64,000 nt of DNA. Source: Zhongshania aliphaticivorans. Its GTDB lineage: Bacteria > Pseudomonadota > Gammaproteobacteria > Pseudomonadales > Spongiibacteraceae. Position 1 is the stretch's first letter, and the number at the start of each line of letters is the position of its first letter. The stretch covers positions 2,351,166 to 2,415,165 of the forward strand of contig NZ_CACSIK010000001.1 in assembly GCF_902705875.1 (NCBI RefSeq), read 5' to 3'. The translations under genes and the position numbers were made by a program. Below are positions 8,845-17,258 of this stretch, in pieces. The notes under the pieces were generated by a model. It was given only the letters and a program-made list of their open reading frames with translations, had not been told where the DNA came from and made no database searches.

Positions 8845-9785
8845 GGAACACGAAAAACTGGTTCTCAATCAAAGAGCACGGTTCAAAAAATGGGATTTCA
8901 TTTTTACTAACATGCTATAAATTTGGTGGACGCTGGTTATTCATCATTATTTTATTTCCGGTTATGTTCTTTTATTTTGTATTGCGTCGTGATGCCCGTC
9001 ATGCATCAATCCAATATTTGGAAAAAATGCATCGCGTAGACAATACATTCCCCAAACCTAAACTTCATCACAGTTTCTATCATTTTTGGAGTTTCGGGCT
9101 AAGCCTACTAGACAAATTTAGCGTATGGATGGGTAATATCCGACGAGAAGATGTCACCATTCATGGTGATAATTATATTTCAGACATGATTAATCAAGGC
9201 CAAGGGGGAGTGATATTCACCTCTCACCTAGGTAATTTCGAAATATGTCATGCCCTCTCGGAAGGGCACAACGGTATGAAACTTACCGTTCTTCACCATA
9301 GTCGACACACGGCAAAATTTAACGAAGTACTCAGTCGCTACAGCGGTGATTCACAAGTAGAACTGATGCAAGTAGGCGATTTAAATATCGGTACCGCAAT
9401 TCGTCTAAGCGAAAAGATAACCCAAGGTGAATTTATAGCGGTAGCAAGTGATCGAACCCCTATCAACAATCCCAAAGCAGTGAAAATAATTGATTTTTTG
9501 GGTCAACCCGCCGCTTTCCCTACAGGGCCTTTTTCAATGGCATTGACTTTGCAATGCCCAATATTGGCTCTACATTGCATCAAACTAAAAGGGCGCTACC
9601 ACATCTATTTTGAACCTTTGTTTGAAGGCGAAATAACTAATCGAAAACAACGCAGTTTAGCGCTTGACACGCTAATGAAAAAGCATGTTTATCGACTAGA
9701 GTATTTTTGCAAATTAGCACCTTGGCAATGGTTTAATTTTTACCCATTTTGGGCTCAAGACACTACTCAGATGGACAATCAATAA
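8841..9785 (+). CDS. LpxL/HtrB-like lipid acyltransferase of the APE cluster
   Basis: 314 residues. An N-terminal membrane helix (about 32-50) is followed by the HX4E acyltransferase motif in SHLGNFE (His129, Glu134) and a late DRTP element, as in lauroyl acyltransferases of lipid A synthesis. Within this operon it probably acylates the APE lipid carrier, not lipid A. It starts in an ATGA overlap with the glycosyltransferase, matching clusters where the two domains are fused. Confidence 0.87.
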   Translation: MRNTKNWFSIKEHGSKNGISFLLTCYKFGGRWLFIIILFPVMFFYFVLRRDARHASIQYLEKMHRVDNTFPKPKLHHSFYHFWSFGLSLLDKFSVWMGNIRREDVTIHGDNYISDMINQGQGGVIFTSHLGNFEICHALSEGHNGMKLTVLHHSRHTAKFNEVLSRYSGDSQVELMQVGDLNIGTAIRLSEKITQGEFIAVASDRTPINNPKAVKIIDFLGQPAAFPTGPFSMALTLQCPILALHCIKLKGRYHIYFEPLFEGEITNRKQRSLALDTLMKKHVYRLEYFCKLAPWQWFNFYPFWAQDTTQMDNQ

Positions 9786-10225
9786 TGAGCAATTTTAACA
9801 ACATGGCTACAAAACACAGCATAGATGTGATTATTGATATCCCCTTCCATGACGTCGATTCTGCGCAAATTGCGTGGCACGGACACTATGCCAAATACTT
9901 TGAAGTCGCTCGATGTGCATTATTAGAAACAATAAATTATAACTATTTACAAATGAGCGAGTCTGGCTACTTTTGGCCCGTTGTAGATATGAGGATCCGC
10001 TATATTAACCCTGCACTTTTTAGTCAAAAAGTTCGAGTTAACGCCACAATTACAGAATGGGAAAATCGCCTGCGAATAGACTATAAAATATTTGATGCCG
10101 AATCGTCTCAGCGTCTAACAAAGGGCTACACTATTCAGGTAGCTGTCGACATGGAAAGTCGCGAGTTACAACTTGCCTCTCCCGCGGTATTACTTCGTAA
10201 GCTAGGTGTGGATGAGACAATATGA
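9785..10225 (+). CDS. 4-hydroxybenzoyl-CoA-thioesterase-type thioesterase of the APE cluster
   Basis: 146 residues. Hot-dog thioesterase with the family motif in HDVDSAQIAWHGHYAKYFE (catalytic-type Asp25) and the long central helix that follows it. In APE synthesis it may release or transfer the finished chain from the ACP, or hydrolyse mis-primed thioesters. The start at 9785 forms a TAATG junction with the previous stop; the frame extends 12 codons upstream without a ribosome site. Confidence 0.87.
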   Translation: MSNFNNMATKHSIDVIIDIPFHDVDSAQIAWHGHYAKYFEVARCALLETINYNYLQMSESGYFWPVVDMRIRYINPALFSQKVRVNATITEWENRLRIDYKIFDAESSQRLTKGYTIQVAVDMESRELQLASPAVLLRKLGVDETI

Positions 10226-10785
10226 AATGTGCCATATTTCTCATGCTCAGCATTATTAGCTACAGTAGCTATGCCGCCAATGCATTAGATCAACTTGCCA
10301 ACAGCGCAAAGAACACTAACAGTATCAGCGGTAAGTTTACTCAATCACGACACATCGCTGTCTTAAGCATTCCGATCAGATCATCAGGGGAGTTTCATTA
10401 CCAGCGTCAAAACGGCCTAATATGGAAGGTAAATCAGCCAGTCGAGAGTACGTTAGAGGTATCTTACAACAACGGCTTACGCATGATTGATGACAAAGGC
10501 AACACTAATCCAATTTCAGGGACTGAATTGCTGACCCAGTTATTTCTCGGAATATTTTCTGGAAACCTTACCACCCTCTTGGACACCTTTAATATTGAAG
10601 AGCGGGAAATTGAAAAAAGTTGGCAGCTACATTTAACACCGAAAAGCGACGTATTACGGCAGCATATCAATTATATCGATATTACAGGTCAGCACAGTGT
10701 TAATTTTATCTCAGTACAAGAAACCAATGGCGATCGCAATGAAATATATCTAATAGATCAGAAAATAAAACGGTCTGCTGAATGA
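10222..10785 (+). CDS. LolA-like outer-membrane carrier protein of the APE cluster
   Basis: 187 residues with a signal peptide (1-18, ending SYAAN). The body resembles LolA: ISGKFTQSRHIAVLSIPIRS, then SGEFHYQRQNGLIWKV, a hydrophobic-cargo chaperone fold. In APE operons a LolA-like protein next to an MMPL exporter is taken to ferry the lipid-linked polyene across the periplasm to the outer membrane. It overlaps both neighbours by ATGA. Confidence 0.88.
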   Translation: MKCAIFLMLSIISYSSYAANALDQLANSAKNTNSISGKFTQSRHIAVLSIPIRSSGEFHYQRQNGLIWKVNQPVESTLEVSYNNGLRMIDDKGNTNPISGTELLTQLFLGIFSGNLTTLLDTFNIEEREIEKSWQLHLTPKSDVLRQHINYIDITGQHSVNFISVQETNGDRNEIYLIDQKIKRSAE

Positions 10786-13133
10786 GCTCAGCTACAAGCC
10801 TAATGCCTAAGCAACGCGTATTCATCGCAACCTGGTTTGCAATTCTGCTATGTGCCGCCGTATTTTGTATACAATATATTAGCAAGGACCAAGTATTTGA
10901 AAGTAATATTCTAGGTCTATTACCCAGCTCAATCTCCGCTGACTTTAACCAACCAACAATTGCCGCAATAGGGGTTGAGCGTAAATTTATTATACTCGTT
11001 GCCAGTAACAACACCTCTCCGACGACAGCTTTAAATGCCAGCATTGAGTTACAAAGCAAACTAACAAAACTACAGAGCGTTGACATTGACAGTCACAATG
11101 GTAATGAATTGCAACGACTCAAGGATTTCTATAGGCCCTATGTTAATCAATTACTCACTGCAGATTGGCGTCATCGGCTAACAATCGAATCTCCCCAAAA
11201 TATTGCCAAAAAACGCTACACCGAACTATTTAGCCCAGCACAGCCTTATCACCCTCATAATATTCAAATTGACCCATTTAATCTTGCTGGTGATTGGTTT
11301 AATAAATTACTACCCTCTCAAGAGCAATTCCGTGCATCAGAAATCCCGTCATTAAAAGACGGAAACCAGCTGTGGTATATCGTCTCTGGCAAGCTCAATA
11401 CCAGCCCATTCTCGCCAAGCAAGCAACAAGCGATTACAGACACCCTTAAAGAATTTACATTACAAAACCCAGATATCAAAATTCTAAAATCTGGGGTGAT
11501 ATTTCATGCCGCTGAAGCAGCAAGCCTATCCAAAAAAGAAATATCTACCGTTGGCGCCGGCTCTATACTCGCAATCATAATATTAGTTATTGTCGTTTTT
11601 CGCTCATCAGCCGCATTATTCGCTATTATTACTACACTGGGTATTAGCGTACTTATCGGCCTTACATCATGTTTTTTAATTTTTGAGAAAGTTCACCTTA
11701 TAACCATTGCCTTTGGCTCAACACTTCTTGGCTTAGCTGTAGACTACTGCTTCCACTTTCTTATTAAATACCGGCAACTGAATGACGCTAAATTGACAGG
11801 AAAACGAATTTTAAGGGGGCTAATATTTAGTGCGGCAACAAGTATTCTAGCTTATATTTTCCAACTAATATCCCCGCTGTCAGGTTTACAACAAATAGCT
11901 GTCTTTATGTGCTCAGGGCTTGCCGCAGCCGCTATAAATATAGTTGTATTAAGCTTCTATTTTCACGACTCAAGGTCTTTTTCTAGATCACTTAATATTT
12001 TCCCCAAGTATATAGCGCCATATTATCTCAAACTTGCTAAAGCTAAGCGTGTCACAAGCCTTGTACTACTCATTATTTTTATCATATTGATGACGGTTGT
12101 CATTAATAAGAATGGTAGTGATGACATTAGAAACCTAAATTCATCGAGCCAAGCGCTATTAAAATCTGAAGTGAAAGTACAAACACTCCTCAATTTCCCA
12201 GATAATCAACGATATTTAAAAATCACTGCAGAAAACAGCCAGGAATTATTAAATCTTAGTGCTACTGTAGGACATACACTAAACAACTTAGGGGTACCCA
12301 CACCCAACGCCAATGTCATTGGCTTAGTGCTTCCCTCTATTTCGCAACAGCAATCAGATTTTTCTTTAATCCAAGAAAAAATCTATGGTCCTCACGGCGC
12401 CCTAAATGAATTATGTAAATTACTTGCCAATGACTGTAGTGCATGGCAGTTAAATAACATTACGTTCAATCCAAGTTTATTACTAAAAAATCTACCACAA
12501 GATGTAAAGACATTAGCACCAGCATTTTTAATGAGCCAAGAACGTGAAACCCGTATATTGCTTCCTCGCAATATACCCATTACTCAAGAGTTCAATGAGT
12601 TCGTTAGCTCCACAGCTAAAATAGCCTATATTGACAACGTCGAAAATTTATCACGAAGTCTACAACTTTTTCGCCATGAGACTAGCCTTGCGCTCGGTGT
12701 ATTCTTAATAACATTTTCACTAATAATGTTAGCCATCTACCGTTCCAACGCTTTTGCACCACTCATCACACTTGGCATTTCGATTACAACTAGTATTGCA
12801 TTAGGGGCTAGTACTGGTATTAGCTTATTTCATATTCTTGCGCTACTCCTTGTTATTGGTTTATCAGTAGATACCGCAGTATTTTATTTAGAGCTAGGGT
12901 TAAACTCTGAAACTTGGTTAGCCGCTAGCCTTTCTACAATAACGTCGACACTTGCCTTTGGCTTACTCGCACTGAGTGAAGTGCCCATTTTGCATCAATT
13001 TGGTAGCGTCGTATTTACAGGTCTTATTTGCACTTGGTTAATTTGCCCCTTGATATTTTACCTTTTCAACGTAAATATTGATCACAATACCAAGAACTCC
13101 CCCTCCCTATGTAACAAGGAAAAGTTGTCATGA
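10782..13133 (+). CDS. MMPL/RND-superfamily exporter of the APE cluster
   Basis: 783 residues. Two repeated halves, each with one helix, a large periplasmic loop and about five further helices, as in MmpL, HpnN and SSD transporters. Conserved membrane acidic residues occur in GLAVDYCFHFLIKY (about residue 316) and GLSVDTAVFYLEL (about 690), the likely proton-relay sites. It probably extracts the aryl-polyene lipid from the inner membrane and hands it to the LolA-like protein encoded just upstream. Confidence 0.88.
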   Translation: MSSATSLMPKQRVFIATWFAILLCAAVFCIQYISKDQVFESNILGLLPSSISADFNQPTIAAIGVERKFIILVASNNTSPTTALNASIELQSKLTKLQSVDIDSHNGNELQRLKDFYRPYVNQLLTADWRHRLTIESPQNIAKKRYTELFSPAQPYHPHNIQIDPFNLAGDWFNKLLPSQEQFRASEIPSLKDGNQLWYIVSGKLNTSPFSPSKQQAITDTLKEFTLQNPDIKILKSGVIFHAAEAASLSKKEISTVGAGSILAIIILVIVVFRSSAALFAIITTLGISVLIGLTSCFLIFEKVHLITIAFGSTLLGLAVDYCFHFLIKYRQLNDAKLTGKRILRGLIFSAATSILAYIFQLISPLSGLQQIAVFMCSGLAAAAINIVVLSFYFHDSRSFSRSLNIFPKYIAPYYLKLAKAKRVTSLVLLIIFIILMTVVINKNGSDDIRNLNSSSQALLKSEVKVQTLLNFPDNQRYLKITAENSQELLNLSATVGHTLNNLGVPTPNANVIGLVLPSISQQQSDFSLIQEKIYGPHGALNELCKLLANDCSAWQLNNITFNPSLLLKNLPQDVKTLAPAFLMSQERETRILLPRNIPITQEFNEFVSSTAKIAYIDNVENLSRSLQLFRHETSLALGVFLITFSLIMLAIYRSNAFAPLITLGISITTSIALGASTGISLFHILALLLVIGLSVDTAVFYLELGLNSETWLAASLSTITSTLAFGLLALSEVPILHQFGSVVFTGLICTWLICPLIFYLFNVNIDHNTKNSPSLCNKEKLS

Positions 13134-14356
13134 AAGAACACTGTGATGTTGCAATTATAGGCGCTGGACCTGCAGGCAGTGTCGCTGCCGCGCTACTTTG
13201 TAAAGCTGGGCACCAGGTTGTAGTACTAGAACAAAGCCATTTCCCACGTTTTTCTATTGGTGAAAGCTTACTTCCACAGTGCATGGTTTTTTTAGAAGAA
13301 GCAGGAATGCTTGAGGCAGTAAATAATGCCGGCTTTCAATTTAAAAATGGTGCTGCATTTAGTCGTAACAATTTACCCGGCGCATTTGACTTTACTCAAA
13401 AATTTAGTGAAGGCCCTGGTACAACATTCCAAGTCCAGCGAGCAGATTTCGATCACCTACTAGCCAATCAAGCCATATCTAGCGGTGCTGATATTCGATT
13501 TGGCAAACGCATAGACGGATTCGGTTATGATGATGCCGACCTGCCGGTATTAAACTATAAAGATGAGGATGGGGAGGCCCATACTCTACACAGTAACTTT
13601 GTACTAGATGCCTCAGGTTTTGGACGTGTGTTACCACGCTTATTAGACTTAGAAATGCCATCAGACTTTCCTGTTCGTCGATCCTTGTTTACGCATATCG
13701 AAGACAATATTAGCGACGAAAATTATGACCGTAATAAAATATTGATTGTTGTACACCCAGAACATAAAGATGTGTGGTACTGGTTGATTCCCTTTAGTAA
13801 TGGTCGCTGCTCACTTGGTGTTGTCGCCGCACAGGAATATTTTGATCTAGACAATAATACCGCTGAAGCATTATTAAAAAATGCAGTACACGAAAGCCCA
13901 GAACTACGCCATTTACTCAGTAATGCACAATTTGACACCCCCATCTCCGTCTTGGGAGGCTATGCGTGCAAAGTAAAATCACTTTGGGGAAAACGCTTTG
14001 CGTTACTAGGAAATGCGGCCGAATTCTTGGATCCCGTATTTTCATCCGGCGTTACTATCGCCATGAAATCGGCTAGCCTCGCCGCGCCTCTGGTAAATCG
14101 TCAATTATCAGGCCAAGAGGTTGACTGGCAAAAAGAATATGCTCACCCCCTACAGTCTGGGATCGATACTTTTCGCGCCTATGTAAACGCGTGGTACGAC
14201 GGATCATTTCAGGATGTCATTTTTTCATACCGACGCCAGCCGGAAGTACGCGGTATGATTTGTTCTATTTTAGCAGGGTATGCTTGGGATCAAAGCAATC
14301 CCTTTGTTAGCCAACCAAAGCGGCTTCAAACTGTGGTATCCCTATGTCAAGGCTAG
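13130..14356 (+). CDS. FAD-dependent oxidoreductase with flavin-dependent halogenase motifs
   Basis: 408 residues. The Rossmann FAD site is IIGAGPAGSVAA (GxGxxG at 11-16), followed by PRFSIGESLLP (39-49). Two sequence signatures described for flavin-dependent halogenases are present: WYWLIP (216-221) fitting WxWxIP, and FLDPVFSSG (299-307) fitting FxxPxxSxG. FKNGAAF (Lys72) resembles the KxGA segment seen in halogenases of phenolic or carrier-bound substrates. It could halogenate the aryl head group, as in brominated xanthomonadins and chlorinated flexirubins. The alternative is a geranylgeranyl-reductase-like desaturase or reductase of the same superfamily. It is translationally coupled within the operon. 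Confidence 0.75.
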   Translation: MKEHCDVAIIGAGPAGSVAAALLCKAGHQVVVLEQSHFPRFSIGESLLPQCMVFLEEAGMLEAVNNAGFQFKNGAAFSRNNLPGAFDFTQKFSEGPGTTFQVQRADFDHLLANQAISSGADIRFGKRIDGFGYDDADLPVLNYKDEDGEAHTLHSNFVLDASGFGRVLPRLLDLEMPSDFPVRRSLFTHIEDNISDENYDRNKILIVVHPEHKDVWYWLIPFSNGRCSLGVVAAQEYFDLDNNTAEALLKNAVHESPELRHLLSNAQFDTPISVLGGYACKVKSLWGKRFALLGNAAEFLDPVFSSGVTIAMKSASLAAPLVNRQLSGQEVDWQKEYAHPLQSGIDTFRAYVNAWYDGSFQDVIFSYRRQPEVRGMICSILAGYAWDQSNPFVSQPKRLQTVVSLCQG

Positions 14357-14889
14357 TTATCCTATTATGCTTGGCGTTGCTACAAGCCTGCGCAAGTCAG
14401 GATCAAAGGGCGTTATACCATCTGGATACGCCTTCGTTTACCACACTTAATTGTTGTTGGCAGTCACTAGAAACTATCCGTATTTCTGGCAGCGAGCAAT
14501 CAATTGAGCTTCTCAGTGCTTTAGAGCTGCTAAACGACCACCTCACTGTTGTTATTTTAGATCCTTTAGGTCATAACCTAGCAACATTTAGGCAGGACCA
14601 AGCTGGCTTACACACCTTAAATGCACCTCCTGACTGGGATACACGTCTGAGCAAACACATACTACTCGCCATTTATCTTGACCAATTACAGGCATCAGAT
14701 TGGCACTCACTTGCTCCAGAATGGACTGTAATTATTAAAGAAAATTCTCGAACTTTACGTTATAACGACAGCGTTAAATTAACTATAAAATATGTGCAAA
14801 ATGACTCAAACAACCGCCAACGCCACATTTATATTGACGGCCAGCCATTAACACTAGAAATCAAAACGCTTTCAAGGACTGTCCTGTGA
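14344..14889 (+). CDS. DUF3261 outer-membrane lipoprotein of the APE cluster
   Basis: 181 residues. Lipoprotein signal peptide with lipobox LLQAC (Cys16); the body (CCWQSLETIRISGSEQS, later LDPLGHNLATFRQD) fits the DUF3261 family that accompanies aryl polyene clusters (ApeN in order). It has a LolB-like look, suggesting it receives the polyene lipid at the outer membrane from the LolA-like carrier. It overlaps the flavoprotein gene by 13 nt and the ketosynthase start by GTGA. Confidence 0.82.
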   Translation: MSRLVILLCLALLQACASQDQRALYHLDTPSFTTLNCCWQSLETIRISGSEQSIELLSALELLNDHLTVVILDPLGHNLATFRQDQAGLHTLNAPPDWDTRLSKHILLAIYLDQLQASDWHSLAPEWTVIIKENSRTLRYNDSVKLTIKYVQNDSNNRQRHIYIDGQPLTLEIKTLSRTVL

Positions 14890-16067
14890 ACTCGACGCCC
14901 ATTTATCTACATCAAGCCGGTATTTGCTGTGCGTTAGGTAATACTATTAAGGAAGTAGACCACGCGCTATTCTCTCAAAATATTACTAGCCCACTCCGCT
15001 CCAGCGATGACTATTCTCCTGGCAAGCCCATTCCCTTAGGGCGAGTAAAAGATATCCCTGATGTTGCAATCGGTGGCGAAAATACACGAAACAATCGAAT
15101 TTTAGCCCAAGCTGTCCTACCCATGCGTCAGGAGATAGAGGCATTAATCAAACGCCTAGGCAGCCATCGTATCGGCATCATTATTGGCACCAGTACATCG
15201 GGTATCGCCGAGTGTGAAGACGATATGCAGGTGAATGAAAATGGCTTCTATTTAAGCGACGACTATCACTATCGCAATCAGGAACTAGCGGCATCCAGTC
15301 GTTTTTTAGCCCATTGGCTAGGCATAGATGGTCCATGCTGGAGTGTTTCCTCAGCCTGTACATCTGGAGGAAAAGCCTTGGCCAGTGCAGCGCGATTGCT
15401 TAAAACTGGGATGTGCGACGCCGTTATTGCCGGTGGTGTAGACAGCCTATGCCGCATGACAGTAAACGGTTTTGACGCATTGGCAGTAACAACACAAAAT
15501 CATTGCAACCCATTTAGCGCCAACCGTGACGGTGTAAATCTTGGCGAAGGCGCGGCAGTCTTTATTGTTAGCCGCGAACATGCCAAGGTGCGACTAGCAG
15601 GTTATGGCGAAACATCAGATGCCCACCATATTTCATCGCCAGATCCAGAGGGCAAAGGCGCCGAAGCCGCAATCAGAAAAGCGCTACACAATGCCAATTT
15701 ACAGGCCGCAGATATTGATTACATCAATCTTCACGGCACCGCCACATTACAAAATGACTTAATGGAAGGCACTGCAATTCATCGCGTGTTCAACAATGAC
15801 GTTCCATGCAGTTCGACAAAACCTTTAACTGGCCACACATTAGCCGCCGCCGGTGCAATCGAGGCCGCTTTTTGCTGGCTCACTGTCCAGCGAGAAGACA
15901 AGCAACTGCCGCCACATTTATGGGACGGCATTAAAGATAGTAAAATACCAGGCTTAACGGGGTTAGGATGCCCTGGGCTCGCACCGGCAAAGGCCGTAAT
16001 GAGCAACTCCTTTGCCTTTGGCGGCAATAATTTGTCTTTAATTATGACCAGAGAATGCCATGAGTGA
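14886..16067 (+). CDS. beta-ketoacyl-ACP synthase (APE cluster, ApeO-like)
   Basis: 393 residues. The full thiolase-fold catalytic triad is present: SSACTSGGKAL (Cys158), NLHGTAT (His283) and PLTGHTLAAAG (His317). It should catalyse decarboxylative condensation with malonyl-ACP, most likely as the catalytic half of a heterodimer with the chain-length factor encoded first in the operon. GTG start in a GTGA overlap. The N-terminal segment is divergent from FabF, as usual for this clade. Confidence 0.9.
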   Translation: MNSTPIYLHQAGICCALGNTIKEVDHALFSQNITSPLRSSDDYSPGKPIPLGRVKDIPDVAIGGENTRNNRILAQAVLPMRQEIEALIKRLGSHRIGIIIGTSTSGIAECEDDMQVNENGFYLSDDYHYRNQELAASSRFLAHWLGIDGPCWSVSSACTSGGKALASAARLLKTGMCDAVIAGGVDSLCRMTVNGFDALAVTTQNHCNPFSANRDGVNLGEGAAVFIVSREHAKVRLAGYGETSDAHHISSPDPEGKGAEAAIRKALHNANLQAADIDYINLHGTATLQNDLMEGTAIHRVFNNDVPCSSTKPLTGHTLAAAGAIEAAFCWLTVQREDKQLPPHLWDGIKDSKIPGLTGLGCPGLAPAKAVMSNSFAFGGNNLSLIMTRECHE

Positions 16068-16536
16068 TCACAATACTGACAGCGCTATAGCACCAATCAA
16101 AATTGCCCCTTTTATTCCTCATGACGGTGCCATGTCACTTTTGGATACTATTATTTCGCAACGACCCAACGGCATCACCGCTCAAGTTCGTATTAATGAA
16201 GACGCTTTATTTGCTGAAACTGAGGGCGTACCAAGCTGGGTAGGCATAGAATATATGGGACAAGCCATAGCCGCCTACGCAGGTCTAAAAGCGCGAACTT
16301 CCGGTGGTGCAGTTAAAATTGGCTTCCTTGTAAGCACTCGACGTTATGAGCCAATGTGTAGCCACTTTCCTCTTGGCAGTCTATTAGACGTATCTGTTGA
16401 AGCAGTAACAGATGGTAATACCGGCCTGCAAATATTTCAGTGCCAGATCACTGGTCACAACATAAGCGTGCAATCCAATCTCAATGTATTTATGCCTGAC
16501 AACGTGGATCAATTTATGCTGGAGAATTTATCGTGA
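16060..16536 (+). CDS. 3-hydroxyacyl-ACP dehydratase (APE cluster, ApeP-like)
   Basis: 158 residues, hot-dog fold. The catalytic-type His is in FIPHDGAMSLLD (His21) and the helix motif is in WVGIEYMGQAIAAYAG. It removes water from the beta-hydroxy intermediate so that each cycle leaves a conjugated double bond. In the studied system ApeP works together with the small dehydratase ApeI, represented here by the C-terminal domain of the ligase fusion. It overlaps both neighbours (8 and 4 nt). Confidence 0.87.
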   Translation: MSDHNTDSAIAPIKIAPFIPHDGAMSLLDTIISQRPNGITAQVRINEDALFAETEGVPSWVGIEYMGQAIAAYAGLKARTSGGAVKIGFLVSTRRYEPMCSHFPLGSLLDVSVEAVTDGNTGLQIFQCQITGHNISVQSNLNVFMPDNVDQFMLENLS

Positions 16537-17258
16537 ACAATAGCGTACTTGTCACTGGTTCAAGTCGAGGTATCGGACGCGCCATTGCGCTAGAAATTGC
16601 CCAAGCAGGCTACTCAGTTGTTATCCATTACCGCAAAGAACGAAGCCAAGCGGAGGAGCTTCAAAAGCACATAGCCAGCATTGGTGGAAATGCTCGCCTC
16701 CTTCAATTCGATGTTACTGACCGAGATCAATGCAAGCAAATACTTGAGACAGACATAGAGACTCATGGCGCTTATTATGGCGTGGTTTGTAACGCAGGTA
16801 TTATTCGCGATGGTGCATTTCCTGCATTAAGCGGTGAGGACTGGGATTCCGTTATACACACAAACTTAGACGCATTTTATAACGTCTTACACCCACTCAT
16901 TATGCCTATGGTAAGACGTCGCAAACCAGGCCGTATTGTTACGCTTGCATCGGTATCAGGGCTAATGGGTAATCGCGGCCAAACAAACTATAGCGCCTCA
17001 AAAGCTGGGATTATTGCCGCCAGTAAATCCTTGGCTCTAGAGCTCGCCAAACGTGAAATAACCGTCAACTGTGTTGCGCCTGGCCTAATTGAAACAGAAA
17101 TGACAGACGACATATTGAGTAAAGAAGTGATGAATATGATTCCAGCCCGCAGAGCGGGCAAGGCTTCAGAAGTAGCCTCGTTAGTAAAATACTTACTTTC
17201 ACCAGAGGCTGCTTACATAACCCGTCAGGTAATCTCTGTTAACGGAGGTATGTGCTAA
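16533..17258 (+). CDS. 3-oxoacyl-ACP reductase, FabG-type SDR (APE cluster, ApeQ-like)
   Basis: 241 residues. NADPH-binding TGSSRGIG (8-15), CNAGI, and catalytic Ser140, Tyr153 and Lys157 (NYSASKAG) are all intact. It reduces the beta-keto group in each elongation cycle; the absence of any enoyl reductase gene in the operon fits retention of all double bonds. GTG start in a GTGA overlap with the dehydratase gene. Confidence 0.93.
   Translation: MNNSVLVTGSSRGIGRAIALEIAQAGYSVVIHYRKERSQAEELQKHIASIGGNARLLQFDVTDRDQCKQILETDIETHGAYYGVVCNAGIIRDGAFPALSGEDWDSVIHTNLDAFYNVLHPLIMPMVRRRKPGRIVTLASVSGLMGNRGQTNYSASKAGIIAASKSLALELAKREITVNCVAPGLIETEMTDDILSKEVMNMIPARRAGKASEVASLVKYLLSPEAAYITRQVISVNGGMC

Noticed and set aside
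10706..11086. 126-codon minus-strand frame inside the LolA-like and MMPL genes
   Set aside because: Antisense shadow of well-supported, coupled genes.
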